Source of the DNA: Saprospiraceae bacterium
GTDB lineage: Bacteria; Bacteroidota; Bacteroidia; Chitinophagales; Saprospiraceae
DNA: 64,000 bases
NCBI GenBank assembly: GCA_020627535.1
Contig: JAHDGU010000001.1
Coordinates: forward strand, 352,670 to 416,669
Direction of reading: 5' to 3'
The notes beneath the pieces are model-generated. The model made no database searches. It was not told where the DNA came from and worked only from the letters and a program-made list of their open reading frames with translations. Below are positions 16,605 to 27,080 of this stretch, one piece after another (the first letter of the stretch is position 1; each line of letters opens with the position of its first letter). Made by a program: the position numbers and the translations under genes.

Positions 16605-17341
16605 TGGATTTCTACTGTTTTTTGCAACCGATCTGCCAACTCAATAGCCACAGGTAGCTGTGTTAGGTTATGGATTTGTGAGGTGCCATCAATGTTATAG
16701 ATTTCACCATCTATTGTAAACATAGTATGTAGATCAATTTCTATGGTTGCTTGAGTAGTCTCTCCGTCTTTGATAGAGATTGATTTGTCGAATTGCACAT
16801 TGCGGAGTGTTTCATCTGCGCCTACATGTAGCGCAATACCGTCTGTGATCTGATTGTCTCCATCTAGATCGATCTTTCCCTCTATTTTGAAAAACACATA
16901 ACTCTCCCAGCCATCCCAATAATCATTGAGCTGAAACAATGGATGATCCCTATCAAAATCTAGAGGCTTCATAGCATTGAGCTCAGCTGGGACACCAATA
17001 TCGAAGCTGATACTTGTGTAATCCGCGGGCGGGAGTTTATCGATAACATAGCTGTAGCCATCTGCCGCTGAAGTTGCATCTATGTGGCTCAGCGTCATAT
17101 TGATGAAGTCTACTTCCTTGATCGATCGATCATCTAGCTCTAGAGATGAGATGAACATCGTAAATCTGTCTATAAACATAGCTCTGCCGTCAGGATATTG
17201 GATCCGATCAAACATTACGAGATCTTCACCCTCATATCGAAGTTTGAAGATCAGCTCTAGTTGCCCTTCTTTGGGGTCTTCCTCACAACTAGAGGCCATG
17301 GATAGTCCGCACAGGACGAGGAGCGCAAGCTTTTTCAACAT
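16601..17341 (-). CDS. MbnP-like lipoprotein, paralogue 1
   Basis: A divergent relative of the next gene, 246 residues from the ATG at 17341 with a lipoprotein signal (LLVLCGLSMASSC). It keeps the same architecture: an early FIDRFTMFISSLELDD strand, LSHIDATS, a YWDGWESYVFFKIEGKID segment in place of the W-N-W-NTGYKF segment, and ALHVGADETLRNVQFDKS. The aromatic motif has two tryptophans, but spacing and neighbours differ, so it may bind a different metal or not be modified. It is the first gene of the minus-strand cluster; its promoter must lie in the 129 bases shared with divergent guaA. Confidence 0.82.
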   Translation of the reverse strand: MLKKLALLVLCGLSMASSCEEDPKEGQLELIFKLRYEGEDLVMFDRIQYPDGRAMFIDRFTMFISSLELDDRSIKEVDFINMTLSHIDATSAADGYSYVIDKLPPADYTSISFDIGVPAELNAMKPLDFDRDHPLFQLNDYWDGWESYVFFKIEGKIDLDGDNQITDGIALHVGADETLRNVQFDKSISIKDGETTQATIEIDLHTMFTIDGEIYNIDGTSQIHNLTQLPVAIELADRLQKTVEIQ

Positions 17342-17470
17342 ACTCGTATAACGATCAATGACGCAATGCTGTTGCAACTAATGTATCTCAATTCGTCGAC
17401 GAACGAGACAATGCTCTGACAGTTGACTCAAAAATATAATGTGAGCGCCGAGCTTCATACCTTTGAGCGT

Positions 17471-19009
17471 ATGCAAAAAGTGACCATATTAGATTTTGGC
17501 TCTCAGTACACGCAACTCATCGCGCGCAGAGTGCGTGAAATCGGCGTATACTCTGAGGTCATACCGTATCACAAGTGGGAGTCCGGCTTGGATTCAAGTG
17601 CCGCCTACATACTTTCTGGCAGTCCGTTTTCTGTACGTCAGGACAAAGCACCCATGCTAGACATCCGTGAGATTGCCCAGAAGGTGCCAGTGTTGGGTAT
17701 TTGCTATGGCGCTCAGCTTATCGCTCATAGCACGACGGGTGAGGTCCAGGCTTCCGCCAAAAGGGAATATGGCAAGGCTTCTCTCTTAATCAAGCATGAA
17801 GATCCTTTGCTCCAGGATATGGATCATGCCAGCCAGATTTGGATGTCCCATGGCGATAGTATCGCAGAGCTCGGTGAGTCATACGAGATCTTGGCGACGA
17901 CAGAGAGCATTCCAGTGGCTGCATTCAGGAGTAAATCTGAAGTATACAACCATTCTGTATACGGCATACAATTTCACCCAGAGGTATCTCATAGCCTGCA
18001 AGGCAAGACATTGTTGTCCAATTTCCTCAGGGATATTGTAGGACTGTCATTTGACTGGACACCAGCATCCTTTGTCCAGCAGTCTGTGGAGATGATCCGT
18101 GCGCAAGTTGGTGATCAATCCAAAGTGCTCTTGGGCCTCAGTGGTGGTGTAGATAGCACGGTTGCTGCAAGACTCATTCAGCAGGCAATCGGAGATCGAC
18201 TGCACTCTTTTTTTATCAACAATGGCCTGTTGCGCAAGGACGAGTTTGAGCAAGTGCTTCAGAGCTATCGCGATATGGGACTCAATGTCAACGGTATTGA
18301 CGCCACAGACAGATTTCTGGATGAGCTTGAAGGTGTATCAGATCCAGAAGAAAAGCGCAAGATTATAGGCAGGGTATTCGTAGAAGTTTTTGAAGCTGAG
18401 GCCAACAAGCTTGAAGGGATCGATTTTCTAGCTCAAGGGACTATCTATCCGGATGTCATCGAATCAGTCTCAGTACACGGACCTAGTGTCACTATCAAGA
18501 GTCATCACAATGTAGGTGGCTTACCAGAAAGACTGTCTTTAGATCTAGTAGAGCCACTACGGATGCTCTTCAAGGATGAAGTTCGTAGAGTAGGAGCTGA
18601 GTTAGATATCCCACAAGAGATTTTGGGGAGACATCCATTTCCTGGTCCTGGTCTTGCCATCAGGATCTTAGGAGAGCTCTCCCGTGACAAGATTGCACTT
18701 CTCCAAGAAGCCGATAAGATTTATATAGATCTTCTCAAGAAGCGAGGCTTGTACGACCAGATATGGCAGGCAGGTGCAATATTGTTGCCTGTGCAGTCCG
18801 TTGGAGTCATGGGAGATGAGCGCAGCTACGAGTATGCCTTGGCGCTTAGAGCTGTCAACAGCCTTGACGGTATGACGGCTGAGTGGTCCAAGATCCCATA
18901 CGAGATACTTGGAGAGATCTCCAATGAAATCATCAATCGAGTAAAAGGTATCAATCGAGTCGTTTATGACATCAGTACTAAGCCACCAGCGACCATTGAG
19001 TGGGAATAG
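17471..19009 (+). CDS. guaA: GMP synthase (glutamine-hydrolysing)
   Basis: The 512-residue enzyme converts XMP, ATP and glutamine to GMP in the cytosol. The N-terminal class I glutamine amidotransferase has [17 protein letters not shown], the nucleophile in GICYGAQ and the HPEV histidine-glutamate. The ATP pyrophosphatase domain begins with the [14 protein letters not shown] loop, and the C-terminal dimerisation domain includes [14 protein letters not shown] and ends at KPPATIEWE. The start is the ATG at 17471, since the family begins just before VTILDFGSQ; the TTG at 17423 is spurious. A TACCTTTG -7-like sequence sits at 17458-17465, very close to the ATG. One dispersed motif copy is at 17749-17762. 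Confidence 0.96.
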   Translation: MQKVTILDFGSQYTQLIARRVREIGVYSEVIPYHKWESGLDSSAAYILSGSPFSVRQDKAPMLDIREIAQKVPVLGICYGAQLIAHSTTGEVQASAKREYGKASLLIKHEDPLLQDMDHASQIWMSHGDSIAELGESYEILATTESIPVAAFRSKSEVYNHSVYGIQFHPEVSHSLQGKTLLSNFLRDIVGLSFDWTPASFVQQSVEMIRAQVGDQSKVLLGLSGGVDSTVAARLIQQAIGDRLHSFFINNGLLRKDEFEQVLQSYRDMGLNVNGIDATDRFLDELEGVSDPEEKRKIIGRVFVEVFEAEANKLEGIDFLAQGTIYPDVIESVSVHGPSVTIKSHHNVGGLPERLSLDLVEPLRMLFKDEVRRVGAELDIPQEILGRHPFPGPGLAIRILGELSRDKIALLQEADKIYIDLLKKRGLYDQIWQAGAILLPVQSVGVMGDERSYEYALALRAVNSLDGMTAEWSKIPYEILGEISNEIINRVKGINRVVYDISTKPPATIEWE

Positions 19010-20342
19010 AGTCGTTTGCATCGTAGTAGCTCTGCTGCTACTCACGGCATGTAGTCCTAAGAAAATAACCGTCACTCCGGATGATGATCGACCAACTCGG
19101 GACAAGGTAGTGATACGTGATGCTGAGACTGGTGAGCTCAGAGAAGTCGACAAGGATACGAAGCGAGACACTATTGTGGTGCGAGATTCTGGTCGTGATC
19201 CTGTGATTACGGATGACAGATATGGAAAGGATGATACTGACTACTTCAAGGAGGAGTACCATGTCGCACTCATAGCCCCGTTTAAATCCAGTACTCTAGA
19301 CACAGCCAATTTTGTCACTGGAAGGGATATGAGGTTTTTTAACTACTACCTCGGTGCCAAGCAGGCACTACAGTATTCACCGATCTCTGACAAAATTCTC
19401 CTTGATATCATAGACTCTGATGAACTCAAAAGTGGAGTTGCTGAAGGGAATCTCCGCGACTATGATGTGATTCTCGGAGGATATGACCGTACAGAGATCG
19501 AAGGTTTGCGGAATATGGCCAAAGAGGAAAACTTGCTCTACATGTCACCATGGAGAAGCATCAAAGGAGCCAAGGACAATCCGTACTACATACAACTGCG
19601 TCCTTCCATCTTGGTACAATTTGAGTATATCTCAGAGTACCTGTCCAGCCAATATGAGGATTCTCAGATTACACTGGTAGCCAATGCCGGTGATGAAAAC
19701 AGGCTCCGGCCCTTCCAGACCTACCTCGCAGCCATCCGCTCAGATGCTTCTGCGAGCTACAGAGAGTGCATCATCCGAGATGATACAAGACACTTTGAAG
19801 ATACGGAGCTAGAAGAGTATTTCATGGATGAGCAGACGTCTGTATTTGTGCTGCCCTATACTTCAGGCACATTCTTCCGCACTTTTTTGCGCAAGCTCAA
19901 GTCTGAGAGACTCGAGCGTGATGTGGTTGTCATCGGTCTGAACAACTGGCTGACCAACAGCTCGATAGACGATGACTTCTATAATAATCTTGGAGTTCAT
20001 CTGGCTACCTGGCACTATCCTCAGTATACCTCAGAGGACTGGGAGCAATACGTGAATCAACACTATGAACTGTATGGTCGTCTCCCACAATCTGATGACA
20101 TCATAGAGGGATACGATCACATGAATTATCTCATATCCATGCTGAAGTCTCACGGGCTACAGGCCACGAAGTATAATGAAGAAGGAACCTATGAAGGGCT
20201 TCACCATCAGATCGAGCTCCAACAAGTCCTTGCAATCAGGAATCGACTGGATGACACCAATGCTCCCGAATATCTCGAGAATCGATCTCTCAAGATGGTC
20301 CGACTCGTAGATGGCATCTTTGAGGAAGTAGAGTGGGAATAG
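18966..20342 (+). CDS. Type 1 periplasmic-binding-protein-like lipoprotein
   Basis: 458 residues if the ATG at 18966 is used; that start overlaps guaA by 44 bases, and a TTG at 18996 would give a cleaner lipoprotein signal ([14 protein letters not shown]). A charged low-complexity linker (about residues 33-75) leads into an alpha/beta domain resembling amino-acid ABC-transporter binding proteins and the LpoA-like fold: [31 protein letters not shown], and [13 protein letters not shown]. No transporter genes are nearby. Comparable Bacteroidota proteins are often near peptidoglycan or central genes and have no proven ligand. It is probably coupled to guaA. Confidence 0.75.
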   Translation: MTSVLSHQRPLSGNRVVCIVVALLLLTACSPKKITVTPDDDRPTRDKVVIRDAETGELREVDKDTKRDTIVVRDSGRDPVITDDRYGKDDTDYFKEEYHVALIAPFKSSTLDTANFVTGRDMRFFNYYLGAKQALQYSPISDKILLDIIDSDELKSGVAEGNLRDYDVILGGYDRTEIEGLRNMAKEENLLYMSPWRSIKGAKDNPYYIQLRPSILVQFEYISEYLSSQYEDSQITLVANAGDENRLRPFQTYLAAIRSDASASYRECIIRDDTRHFEDTELEEYFMDEQTSVFVLPYTSGTFFRTFLRKLKSERLERDVVVIGLNNWLTNSSIDDDFYNNLGVHLATWHYPQYTSEDWEQYVNQHYELYGRLPQSDDIIEGYDHMNYLISMLKSHGLQATKYNEEGTYEGLHHQIELQQVLAIRNRLDDTNAPEYLENRSLKMVRLVDGIFEEVEWE

Positions 20343-20364
20343 TACTGTTCAAGAACAGGATGGT

Positions 20365-22008
20365 TTACCGCATTCTGATCAAGTAGCGATGAAACGCCTC
20401 GCCACTTCTGGTCTGAGGTTTCAAAAACTTGATGTTGACCTTGGTGGTGTGGAAGTGATCAAGACTATCAATAATGTCGTAGTCTTCTCCGCGGGTATCC
20501 AACTTTTGCAGGATATGTTGATCAGCATAAATCAGATGCTCGTCAGACCTTAGCTGAGGGGCAAAAGCCATGCTTGTATCTATTCTCAAAAGCTCACGAT
20601 CTGTGTAGAACTCTAGAAGGAAACTATTGCGGGCTTGGGCTATTTCCTGATCGTGGTCATTGAAAATAGCAGCTGCGGTAGTGCCTGACTGATATTGGAA
20701 TAGCCAGGGATAGAAGATGAGATTGAGAAAAATGGCAAAGGCTATCATTGCCGTCGAACCATGCCACAGCAGCTTGGTCTTTTTGAGCGAGCCTGATTGC
20801 CAGATTGATCCGTGAGCGAGCAAGGCTACAAACCCGAATACTATGGCTTGCCAAAGCGGGGCGAGCTCAAAGGCGATGATGCCCCAAATAAGCACCATAT
20901 AGAGCATGAGCAGACTTGCGCAGAAAACGCGCTTCAACCAGACTGGATAGTTGCCATTGATCCATTGCTGAGCCGTAATGACTGCCGCAAACGGGAATAG
21001 AATATTGAGGTAGTGGGACAGTTGAAAACTACTCATGCTGTAGACCACAAACATGCTTATGAAACCAGCAAGACTCGCCACTTCCATCAATCTGCGTCCT
21101 GTGATCATGCGCCAGCCCATTTTGGCGAAAGCCCAATAAAAAAATAAAGACCAAGGAGCAAATGCCCAAAGCATGACTTGAACAAAAAACAGTGGATATC
21201 CCGAGCCTGTGATGGGGCCCGTATTGAAAAATCTGCCAAATTGACTTTCCCAGATAAAGAACCATACTCCGCTCACATTTCGCTCTCCGTACACCAATTT
21301 CTCAGGATGAAGGTCAAACTGCTGATAGAGGCACCACAATTCAGGGCTGATAAAAATCACTAGCAGTGCCAGCGCCACCAGCTTCCGCCAGTTGAGCACT
21401 CGCTTGTGGTATCCTTGATGCCATGCAAAGACAAATACACCAAAGACCACGGGGATCAGTACAAAAAGTCCCTTGGTCAATATGGCAAGCGCGCTCCAGA
21501 GCACCGCCCAGATCATCTGTGACCAAGTCTCTTCTCTTATCCATCTGACACCGTGGTGGACTGCTGCAATGATCATCGCCATGAGTAAAGTCTCCGCGCG
21601 AACATCACTATTTGAAATGATGACGTGCATGGCCGATGCCAAAATGATAATGGCCGTCATCGCCACCTCCTTGCCATAATGTCTCTTGGCAAATACGAAG
21701 CAGTATCTCAAGCTTATGAGATAAAATAGAAATGATGCCAGCTTAAAAACCCAGTCATGTGGTCCAAAGACATGCATGATAAGTGCTGTCCACCAGTACT
21801 GAAAGTGCGGTTTGTCGAGCCAATCTGTGCCATTCACATAGAGATTGAGTAAATCTCCAGAGAGGTACATATCCCGAGAGATATTGGCATAGAGTGCCGA
21901 ATCTCCCATGAGCAATGGGCAAAAGATGCCAAGCGCATTGGCAATGATGATCAGCCCCAGAAGTACTCTTGTAGGCCGGTGATCTCTCACCTTATTGGAG
22001 TTTGGCAA
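20365..22008 (-). CDS. GT39-family membrane glycosyltransferase (ArnT/PMT-like)
   Basis: Protein of 547 residues with about a dozen hydrophobic segments. The N-terminal half shows the family pattern: DSALYANISRDMYLSGD (the periplasmic acidic loop with catalytic Asp) and GTDWLDKPHFQYWW. ArnT and related enzymes move a sugar from a lipid-phosphate carrier to lipid A or proteins on the outer face of the inner membrane. Here the acceptor is unknown. The last 130 residues form a soluble periplasmic part. Its start overlaps the aminotransferase end by 17 bases, so it is the second gene of that unit. A motif copy TTTTGGCGAAAGCC is at 21120-21133. Confidence 0.85.
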   Translation of the reverse strand: MPNSNKVRDHRPTRVLLGLIIIANALGIFCPLLMGDSALYANISRDMYLSGDLLNLYVNGTDWLDKPHFQYWWTALIMHVFGPHDWVFKLASFLFYLISLRYCFVFAKRHYGKEVAMTAIIILASAMHVIISNSDVRAETLLMAMIIAAVHHGVRWIREETWSQMIWAVLWSALAILTKGLFVLIPVVFGVFVFAWHQGYHKRVLNWRKLVALALLVIFISPELWCLYQQFDLHPEKLVYGERNVSGVWFFIWESQFGRFFNTGPITGSGYPLFFVQVMLWAFAPWSLFFYWAFAKMGWRMITGRRLMEVASLAGFISMFVVYSMSSFQLSHYLNILFPFAAVITAQQWINGNYPVWLKRVFCASLLMLYMVLIWGIIAFELAPLWQAIVFGFVALLAHGSIWQSGSLKKTKLLWHGSTAMIAFAIFLNLIFYPWLFQYQSGTTAAAIFNDHDQEIAQARNSFLLEFYTDRELLRIDTSMAFAPQLRSDEHLIYADQHILQKLDTRGEDYDIIDSLDHFHTTKVNIKFLKPQTRSGEAFHRYLIRMR

Positions 22009-23188
22009 GAGCCTTTTTTATCCTCTCCGCTGCATCTTGAAGTTCTTGTTCAGAGACTGCGTAGGATAGTCTAAAGTAATTGTCATGCCCAAATGCTATT
22101 CCAGGCACAGTGGCAACGAGGGCCTCTTCGAGGAGATACTCACAGAGATCAACGGATCCAAGAATCTTCTTGCCCTTATAACTGCGACCGTAATATTTGC
22201 TAGCATCGGGGAAGAAGTAAAATGCACCTTCTGGCAAGTTGATGCCTAGATCAGGGATATCAGAGAGTAAGTCGTACATCAGAGTCCTTCGCTTGGCAAA
22301 GGCGTCTTTCATGATCCGTGCTTCATCTCTAGCATCGGCAAGGGCAGAAACTGCGGCCTTCTGACCAAAAGATGTCGCTCCGCTCGTGCATTGAGACTGG
22401 ATCTTGGCACAGGCTTCGGCCAAATCAACATGTGCCGCCATATATCCCAATCTCCATCCAGTCATGGAGTATGCCTTGGAAAATCCATTGACCAAAATGA
22501 CGCGATCGTGGATCTCCTCGACCTGAGCTATGCTGAAGTGCTTTGAGCCATACTGAATGTATTCGTAGATCTCGTCAGAGACCACCATGAGATTTGGATG
22601 ATCAGCGATGACAGTGCCTAGCTCTCTGAGCTCGGTTTCGCTATACACGCTACCGGTAGGATTGCATGGGCTCGAAAATATGATCAGCTTGGTCTTGTCG
22701 CTCATAGCAGCGCGTAGCTGGTCAGCAGTAACCTTGAAGTCTGCATGTATGTCGGCTAGGACAGGTACGACTTTGGCTCCAGCGATCTGAGCGATCTGCT
22801 CGTAGCTCACCCAATAAGGGGCGAAAATGATGACTTCATCTCCGGGATTGACTAGAGCCATGCAGACATTGGCAATGGACTGCTTCGCACCATTGCTCAC
22901 TACGATCTGACTAGGATCATAGGAGAGATCATTGTCATCGGCCAACTTCTTGCAGATGGCTTCTCTCAACTCTAGATGACCTGGTACCGGTGTGTACTTG
23001 GTGTAGCCGTTGTCAAGAGCGAGTTTCGCTGCATTTTTGATCATCTTCGGTGTATCAAAGTCAGGCTCGCCAAGGCTCAGGGATATTACATTTTTTCCTT
23101 GTGCCTTCAAGGCACGGGCTTTCTCTGCCATAGCAATCGTCGCGGACGCTGCCAATTCACTCACACGTTTGGAAAGAAGATGCTTCAT
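21992..23188 (-). CDS. Pyridoxal-phosphate aspartate aminotransferase (class I)
   Basis: The 398-residue cytosolic enzyme is of the AspB/subgroup I-gamma type and interconverts aspartate and 2-oxoglutarate with oxaloacetate and glutamate. Visible signatures are SLGEPDFDTP, YTKYTPVPGHLELR, SNGAKQSI, the SSPCNPTGSVYS loop, VSDEIYEYIQYG, and the cofactor lysine in VNGFSKAYSMTGWRLGY, with the C-terminal FRLSYAVSEQEL arginine segment. The length is typical. The substrate could also be a related amino acid or prephenate. It leads a two-gene unit with the GT39 gene; 154 bases separate it from divergent pccB-like gene. Confidence 0.9.
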   Translation of the reverse strand: MKHLLSKRVSELAASATIAMAEKARALKAQGKNVISLSLGEPDFDTPKMIKNAAKLALDNGYTKYTPVPGHLELREAICKKLADDNDLSYDPSQIVVSNGAKQSIANVCMALVNPGDEVIIFAPYWVSYEQIAQIAGAKVVPVLADIHADFKVTADQLRAAMSDKTKLIIFSSPCNPTGSVYSETELRELGTVIADHPNLMVVSDEIYEYIQYGSKHFSIAQVEEIHDRVILVNGFSKAYSMTGWRLGYMAAHVDLAEACAKIQSQCTSGATSFGQKAAVSALADARDEARIMKDAFAKRRTLMYDLLSDIPDLGINLPEGAFYFFPDASKYYGRSYKGKKILGSVDLCEYLLEEALVATVPGIAFGHDNYFRLSYAVSEQELQDAAERIKKALAKLQ

Positions 23189-23342
23189 TTTTGGGATGTT
23201 CTGAAGACGAAGGTATCTCTAATACATGAAAATAAATGTCATGTGATCAAAATAAAATCACTCCACACTAGAGCATCGAATACTAATTTAGCAACTAGCC
23301 AAGGCGCTAGCCGTTAGTGTTTAGAATTGACGAAAAGAGAAC

Positions 23343-24884
23343 ATGGAAGATAAGCTCAAATTACTGCATGATAAACAAGTAGAAGCAACGCTAGGTGGCG
23401 GCCAGAACCGGATTGATAAACAGCATGCAAAGGGTAAACTAACTGCAAGAGAGAGAATCCATTTTTTATTTGACAAGGGCAGCTTTGAGGAGATCGGAAT
23501 GATGGTCACTCATAGGAGCACTGACTTTGGGATGGAGCGCCAAAAGATCCTGGGAGATGGCGTGATTACTGGATATGGGAAGATCAATGGTAGATTGGTC
23601 TATGCTTATGCACAAGACTTCACAGTGTTTGGTGGATCGTTAAGCGAGACCCATGCCGAGAAGATTTGTAGACTCATGGACATGGCTATGAAAAATGGCG
23701 CACCCATCGTAGGACTCAATGACAGTGGCGGAGCGCGCATACAGGAAGGAGTGAAGTCGCTTGGTGGATATGCAGATATATTTTATCGCAATACACGTGC
23801 GAGTGGTGTCATCCCACAGATCAGCGCCATCATGGGTCCATGTGCTGGAGGAGCTGTATACTCACCTGCGATTACAGATTTTATCTTGATGGTCGAGGAC
23901 AGCTCTTATATGTTTGTGACTGGGCCCAATGTGGTCAAGACTGTCACCAATGAGGAGGTCAGTGCAGAGGAGCTCGGTGGAGCTTCGGCCCATAGCACCA
24001 AGAGTGGTGTCACTCACTTCACGGCAGATCATGATCTCGACTGCATCCACAAGATCAAGAGATTGCTCTCTTACATGCCACAAAATAATGAAGAGCTTAC
24101 ACCCTCTGCAGACTATGTCGCTAGTGATGAGGTACGTCCAGAATTGAATGAGCTGATTCCGGACTCGTCGACTCAGCCTTACGATATCAAGGACGCCATT
24201 ACTGCGATCTGTGATTATGATAGTTTCATGGAAGTGCATCCTAACTATGCGGACAATATCGTCGTTGGATTTGCGAGATTGGCAGGTAGAAGTATCGGCA
24301 TTGTGGCCAACCAACCTATGAGTCTAGCAGGAGTTCTCGATGTCGATTCAAGTAAGAAGGCAGGTAGATTTGTGAGGTTTTGCGATTGTTTCAGTATTCC
24401 ATTGCTTGTTTTGGTGGATGTTCCTGGCTTTTTACCAGGAACAGATCAAGAGTGGAATGCCATCATCACCAATGGGGCAAAATTGCTCTATGCTTTTAGT
24501 GAGGCAACAGTCCCGCGCATATCGGTCATTACACGCAAGGCCTACGGTGGTGCCTATGACGTTATGAATTCTAAGCATATTGGTGCGGATATGAATTTCG
24601 CCTGGCCGAGTGCCGAGATTGCTGTGATGGGAGCCAAAGGGGCGAGCGAGATCATCTTCAAGAAAGAGATCTCAGAAGCAGAAGACGGCACTGCCATGCT
24701 GTTGCAAAAAGAACAAGAGTACAACGAGAAATTTGCTCATCCCTATCGTGCAGCCGAGAGAGGATTTGTCGATGAAGTCATCGAACCTCAATACACACGA
24801 CTCAAACTCATCCGAGCATTTGAGATGTTGCAAAACAAGACAGATGAGCTGCCTTACAAGAAACACGGAAACATACCGCTGTAA
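23343..24884 (+). CDS. Acyl-CoA carboxylase beta (carboxyltransferase) subunit, propionyl-CoA type
   Basis: A protein of 513 residues with two crotonase-like halves. The N-terminal half has [39 protein letters not shown] and [13 protein letters not shown]; the C-terminal half has [29 protein letters not shown] and [16 protein letters not shown]. This is the biotin-dependent carboxyltransferase that makes methylmalonyl-CoA from propionyl-CoA (or the beta subunit of methylmalonyl-CoA decarboxylase). No biotin carboxylase or biotin carrier gene is adjacent, so those partners must be elsewhere. The stop TAA overlaps the next ATG by one base. Confidence 0.92.
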   Translation: MEDKLKLLHDKQVEATLGGGQNRIDKQHAKGKLTARERIHFLFDKGSFEEIGMMVTHRSTDFGMERQKILGDGVITGYGKINGRLVYAYAQDFTVFGGSLSETHAEKICRLMDMAMKNGAPIVGLNDSGGARIQEGVKSLGGYADIFYRNTRASGVIPQISAIMGPCAGGAVYSPAITDFILMVEDSSYMFVTGPNVVKTVTNEEVSAEELGGASAHSTKSGVTHFTADHDLDCIHKIKRLLSYMPQNNEELTPSADYVASDEVRPELNELIPDSSTQPYDIKDAITAICDYDSFMEVHPNYADNIVVGFARLAGRSIGIVANQPMSLAGVLDVDSSKKAGRFVRFCDCFSIPLLVLVDVPGFLPGTDQEWNAIITNGAKLLYAFSEATVPRISVITRKAYGGAYDVMNSKHIGADMNFAWPSAEIAVMGAKGASEIIFKKEISEAEDGTAMLLQKEQEYNEKFAHPYRAAERGFVDEVIEPQYTRLKLIRAFEMLQNKTDELPYKKHGNIPL

Positions 24885-25432
24885 TGCCCAAGATCCAATC
24901 ATCCATTAAGCTCTTTCGCTACTACAAATCCCTGGGCGAGCGAGCTATATCTCAGGTGAAGGATGAAGATCTTTTTCGACATTTTCATCAAGACGACAAC
25001 AGCATAGCCATCATTGTCAATCATCTATCAGGCAATATGAAGTCTCGCTGGACTGGATTTCCAAAGGAAGATGGAGAGAAAGAGTGGCGGCAACGCGATC
25101 AAGAGTTTGAAAAGACATTAAGAAATCGAGTGCAGGTACAGCAAGCCTGGGACGAGGGGTGGTCCGTATTGTTTGATGCACTTCAGCCACTGACAGATCA
25201 GCAGCTCTATGATCCTACGACGATACGCAATGAAGAGCAGACGATTGGTGACGCCATAGAGCGACAGGTCGCTCACTATGCATACCATATTGGTCAAATC
25301 GTCTTCTTGGCCAAGTACTTTGTGGGTGATGACTGGCAGACACTTTCTATCGCTAAAGGGAAGAGTACGGAGTACAATGCGACCAAATTTGGTCAGGAAA
25401 AGACGCGTGTCCACTTCACAGATCGTATATGA
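24884..25432 (+). CDS. DUF1572/DinB-like four-helix protein
   Basis: A 182-residue protein with the DinB-superfamily layout. Histidines that could form the usual three-His metal site are seen in IIVNHLSGNMKSRW (helix 2) and RQVAHYAYHIGQIVFLAKY (helix 4). The remaining sequence (WDEGWSVLFDALQPLTDQQLYD) matches the DUF1572 family. Such proteins are cytosolic and thiol-transferase-like or of unknown role. It is translationally coupled on both sides: TAATG with the carboxylase and ATGA with the next gene. Confidence 0.8.
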   Translation: MPKIQSSIKLFRYYKSLGERAISQVKDEDLFRHFHQDDNSIAIIVNHLSGNMKSRWTGFPKEDGEKEWRQRDQEFEKTLRNRVQVQQAWDEGWSVLFDALQPLTDQQLYDPTTIRNEEQTIGDAIERQVAHYAYHIGQIVFLAKYFVGDDWQTLSIAKGKSTEYNATKFGQEKTRVHFTDRI

Positions 25433-26022
25433 GAACACGTGATGATGGGGTGATCATCGTAGAGCCAAAATCTAGAGCAGAGTGGCGAGCTTGGCTTTCC
25501 AAGAACTATGACAAGTACAAGTCTGCATGGCTTGTACTTCACAAGAAGAATTCACCTACACCCAATCTGAATATTGTAGGGGCCATCAAGGAAGCGCTTT
25601 GTTTTGGCTGGGTGGATAGTAAGACAAATCGGAAAGACGACATCAGCTACTTTGCGTTTTTCGCCAAGCGCAATCCCAAAAGCAACTGGAGTGCGATCAA
25701 TAAGGCCACTGTGCAGCGACTGATTGATGCCAATCAAATGGCAGCTCCTGGGTATGAAATGATTCAAGTTGCCAAACAAAGCGGTACATGGGATGCCCTC
25801 AATGATGTGGATAATCTAGTCATCCCTCCTGACCTTCAGGATGCATTTCAAGAGTACCCCGGCTCCAGACAATTTTGGGATGAGTTTTCACGCTCCGTTC
25901 GTCGCGGAATCTTAGAGTGGATCTTCAATGCCAAGAGACCTGAAACCCGTGCCAAGCGAATCATTGAGACAGCGTCAAGGGCTGCTCAGAATCAAGCGGC
26001 AAATCAATGGCCTAGAAAGTGA
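25429..26022 (+). CDS. YdeI/OmpD-associated family protein
   Basis: A protein of 197 residues with the YdeI-like arrangement: EWRAWLSKNYDKYKSAWLVL, EALCFGWVDSKTNRKDD, FAKRNPKSNWSAINKATV and a helical C-terminal WIFNAKRPETRAKRIIETA. The family is named from an Escherichia coli resistance gene; a precise biochemical role is not known. It is the last gene of the three-gene unit starting with the carboxylase, with an ATGA overlap at its start, and stops two bases before the end of the convergent Rieske gene. Confidence 0.85.
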   Translation: MRTRDDGVIIVEPKSRAEWRAWLSKNYDKYKSAWLVLHKKNSPTPNLNIVGAIKEALCFGWVDSKTNRKDDISYFAFFAKRNPKSNWSAINKATVQRLIDANQMAAPGYEMIQVAKQSGTWDALNDVDNLVIPPDLQDAFQEYPGSRQFWDEFSRSVRRGILEWIFNAKRPETRAKRIIETASRAAQNQAANQWPRK

Positions 26023-26024
26023 TG

Positions 26025-27080
26025 CTATGTCCACCAGACCAATTTGCTATCCTCAATGGGATTTTCAAATTCGGTGTTCGTTTCATTTGCACGCAAGTGC
26101 TCCTCTTTGAGATTGTAGTACCATATCGCTAAGAGATCAGCATCACCGACTAGCATGGTTTTAGGATTTTCCGCAAGGCCCAAACTTTGCTTCCTCACTA
26201 CCTCCACATCTTCTTCTAGAAATCTTGTGCCGTAGATCTTGAGAGCAGGGTAAAAGGCCTTGATCAAAGCGAGATCTGTAAAGCTGTATTGACGGAGGAT
26301 CGTAAGCTCGTGATTCACAGGATATAGCGCAAGGACGATTAGCATTTTCTTGTTTCCGTACTTGATTTCCTCCACACGGATGCCTGGAAGTTGAAACGAT
26401 ATTTCGGTACTACTAGGTTTGCTGAGGATTTTGGAAAGAACCCCGCCAAATTTTCGCTCGTGCTTCTTCATGATAAAGCCTCGCCGATAGGCACTGTATT
26501 CCTTTTCTTTCTTCTTGAGCTGATGTTTGGATCGCCAGAGCCAAGATCCATGGACGCTGGGTACATGGCTAGGATCGATAAGTCCTATGACCGCATTGTC
26601 CATATCGCACTGGAGCTCGTGATGAGATACCAATCTCAGTGATTGGTCATCAGCTAGCGGCAGTTCTGGCAGAGAAGACATATCTGGATTTTCTGCTTTG
26701 TGCGATTCATGATAGTACAGCCAGATAGCGCCATACCTCTCGATTACAGGATAGGAGAGGACTTGTATAGACGTGCTATCGAGCTCAGTATCAGGACCGA
26801 GCGCAGGGATCTTCGTGCATTGTCCTTCACTGTTAAAGCACCATCCATGATAGCAACATTCGATCTGCTCGCCATCGTAGCTCCCCTGTGACAAGGGTAC
26901 TGCTCTGTGTGGACAGACATCCTTCAATGCAAAGGCCACGCCCTGGTTGTTTCTCCCTAGTACTATGCCTTTTTCATTGAGGACCAGTCTCTGAGTCTTT
27001 GCTTTTTTGAGCTCAGCGCTAGGCATGATGAGATACCACATCTCGGGCAATATTTTTTTGATCTCCTTGTACTTGGGCAT
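26025..27080 (-). CDS. Rieske non-haem iron oxygenase (aromatic ring-hydroxylating/demethylase type)
   Basis: The protein has 351 residues. A Rieske [2Fe-2S] domain lies at about residues 10-105 with ligands in CPHRAVPLS and CCYHGW. The catalytic domain has the mononuclear iron motif D-P-S-H-V-P-S-V-H near residue 175, as in vanillate demethylase and pheophorbide/cholesterol oxygenases. It uses O2 and an external reductase, which is not encoded nearby. The substrate is unknown. It is transcribed alone and diverges from the alpha-2-macroglobulin gene across 158 bases. Confidence 0.87.
   Translation of the reverse strand: MPKYKEIKKILPEMWYLIMPSAELKKAKTQRLVLNEKGIVLGRNNQGVAFALKDVCPHRAVPLSQGSYDGEQIECCYHGWCFNSEGQCTKIPALGPDTELDSTSIQVLSYPVIERYGAIWLYYHESHKAENPDMSSLPELPLADDQSLRLVSHHELQCDMDNAVIGLIDPSHVPSVHGSWLWRSKHQLKKKEKEYSAYRRGFIMKKHERKFGGVLSKILSKPSSTEISFQLPGIRVEEIKYGNKKMLIVLALYPVNHELTILRQYSFTDLALIKAFYPALKIYGTRFLEEDVEVVRKQSLGLAENPKTMLVGDADLLAIWYYNLKEEHLRANETNTEFENPIEDSKLVWWT

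Noticed and set aside
17423-17440. TTGACT and TATAAT sequences upstream of guaA looking like an Escherichia coli promoter.
   Set aside because: Only six bases separate them, far from the usual 16-18, and Bacteroidota use different promoter boxes.
20345-20358. CTGTTC/GAACAG inverted repeat between convergent genes.
   Set aside because: Two-base loop and no T-run, so not a convincing terminator.
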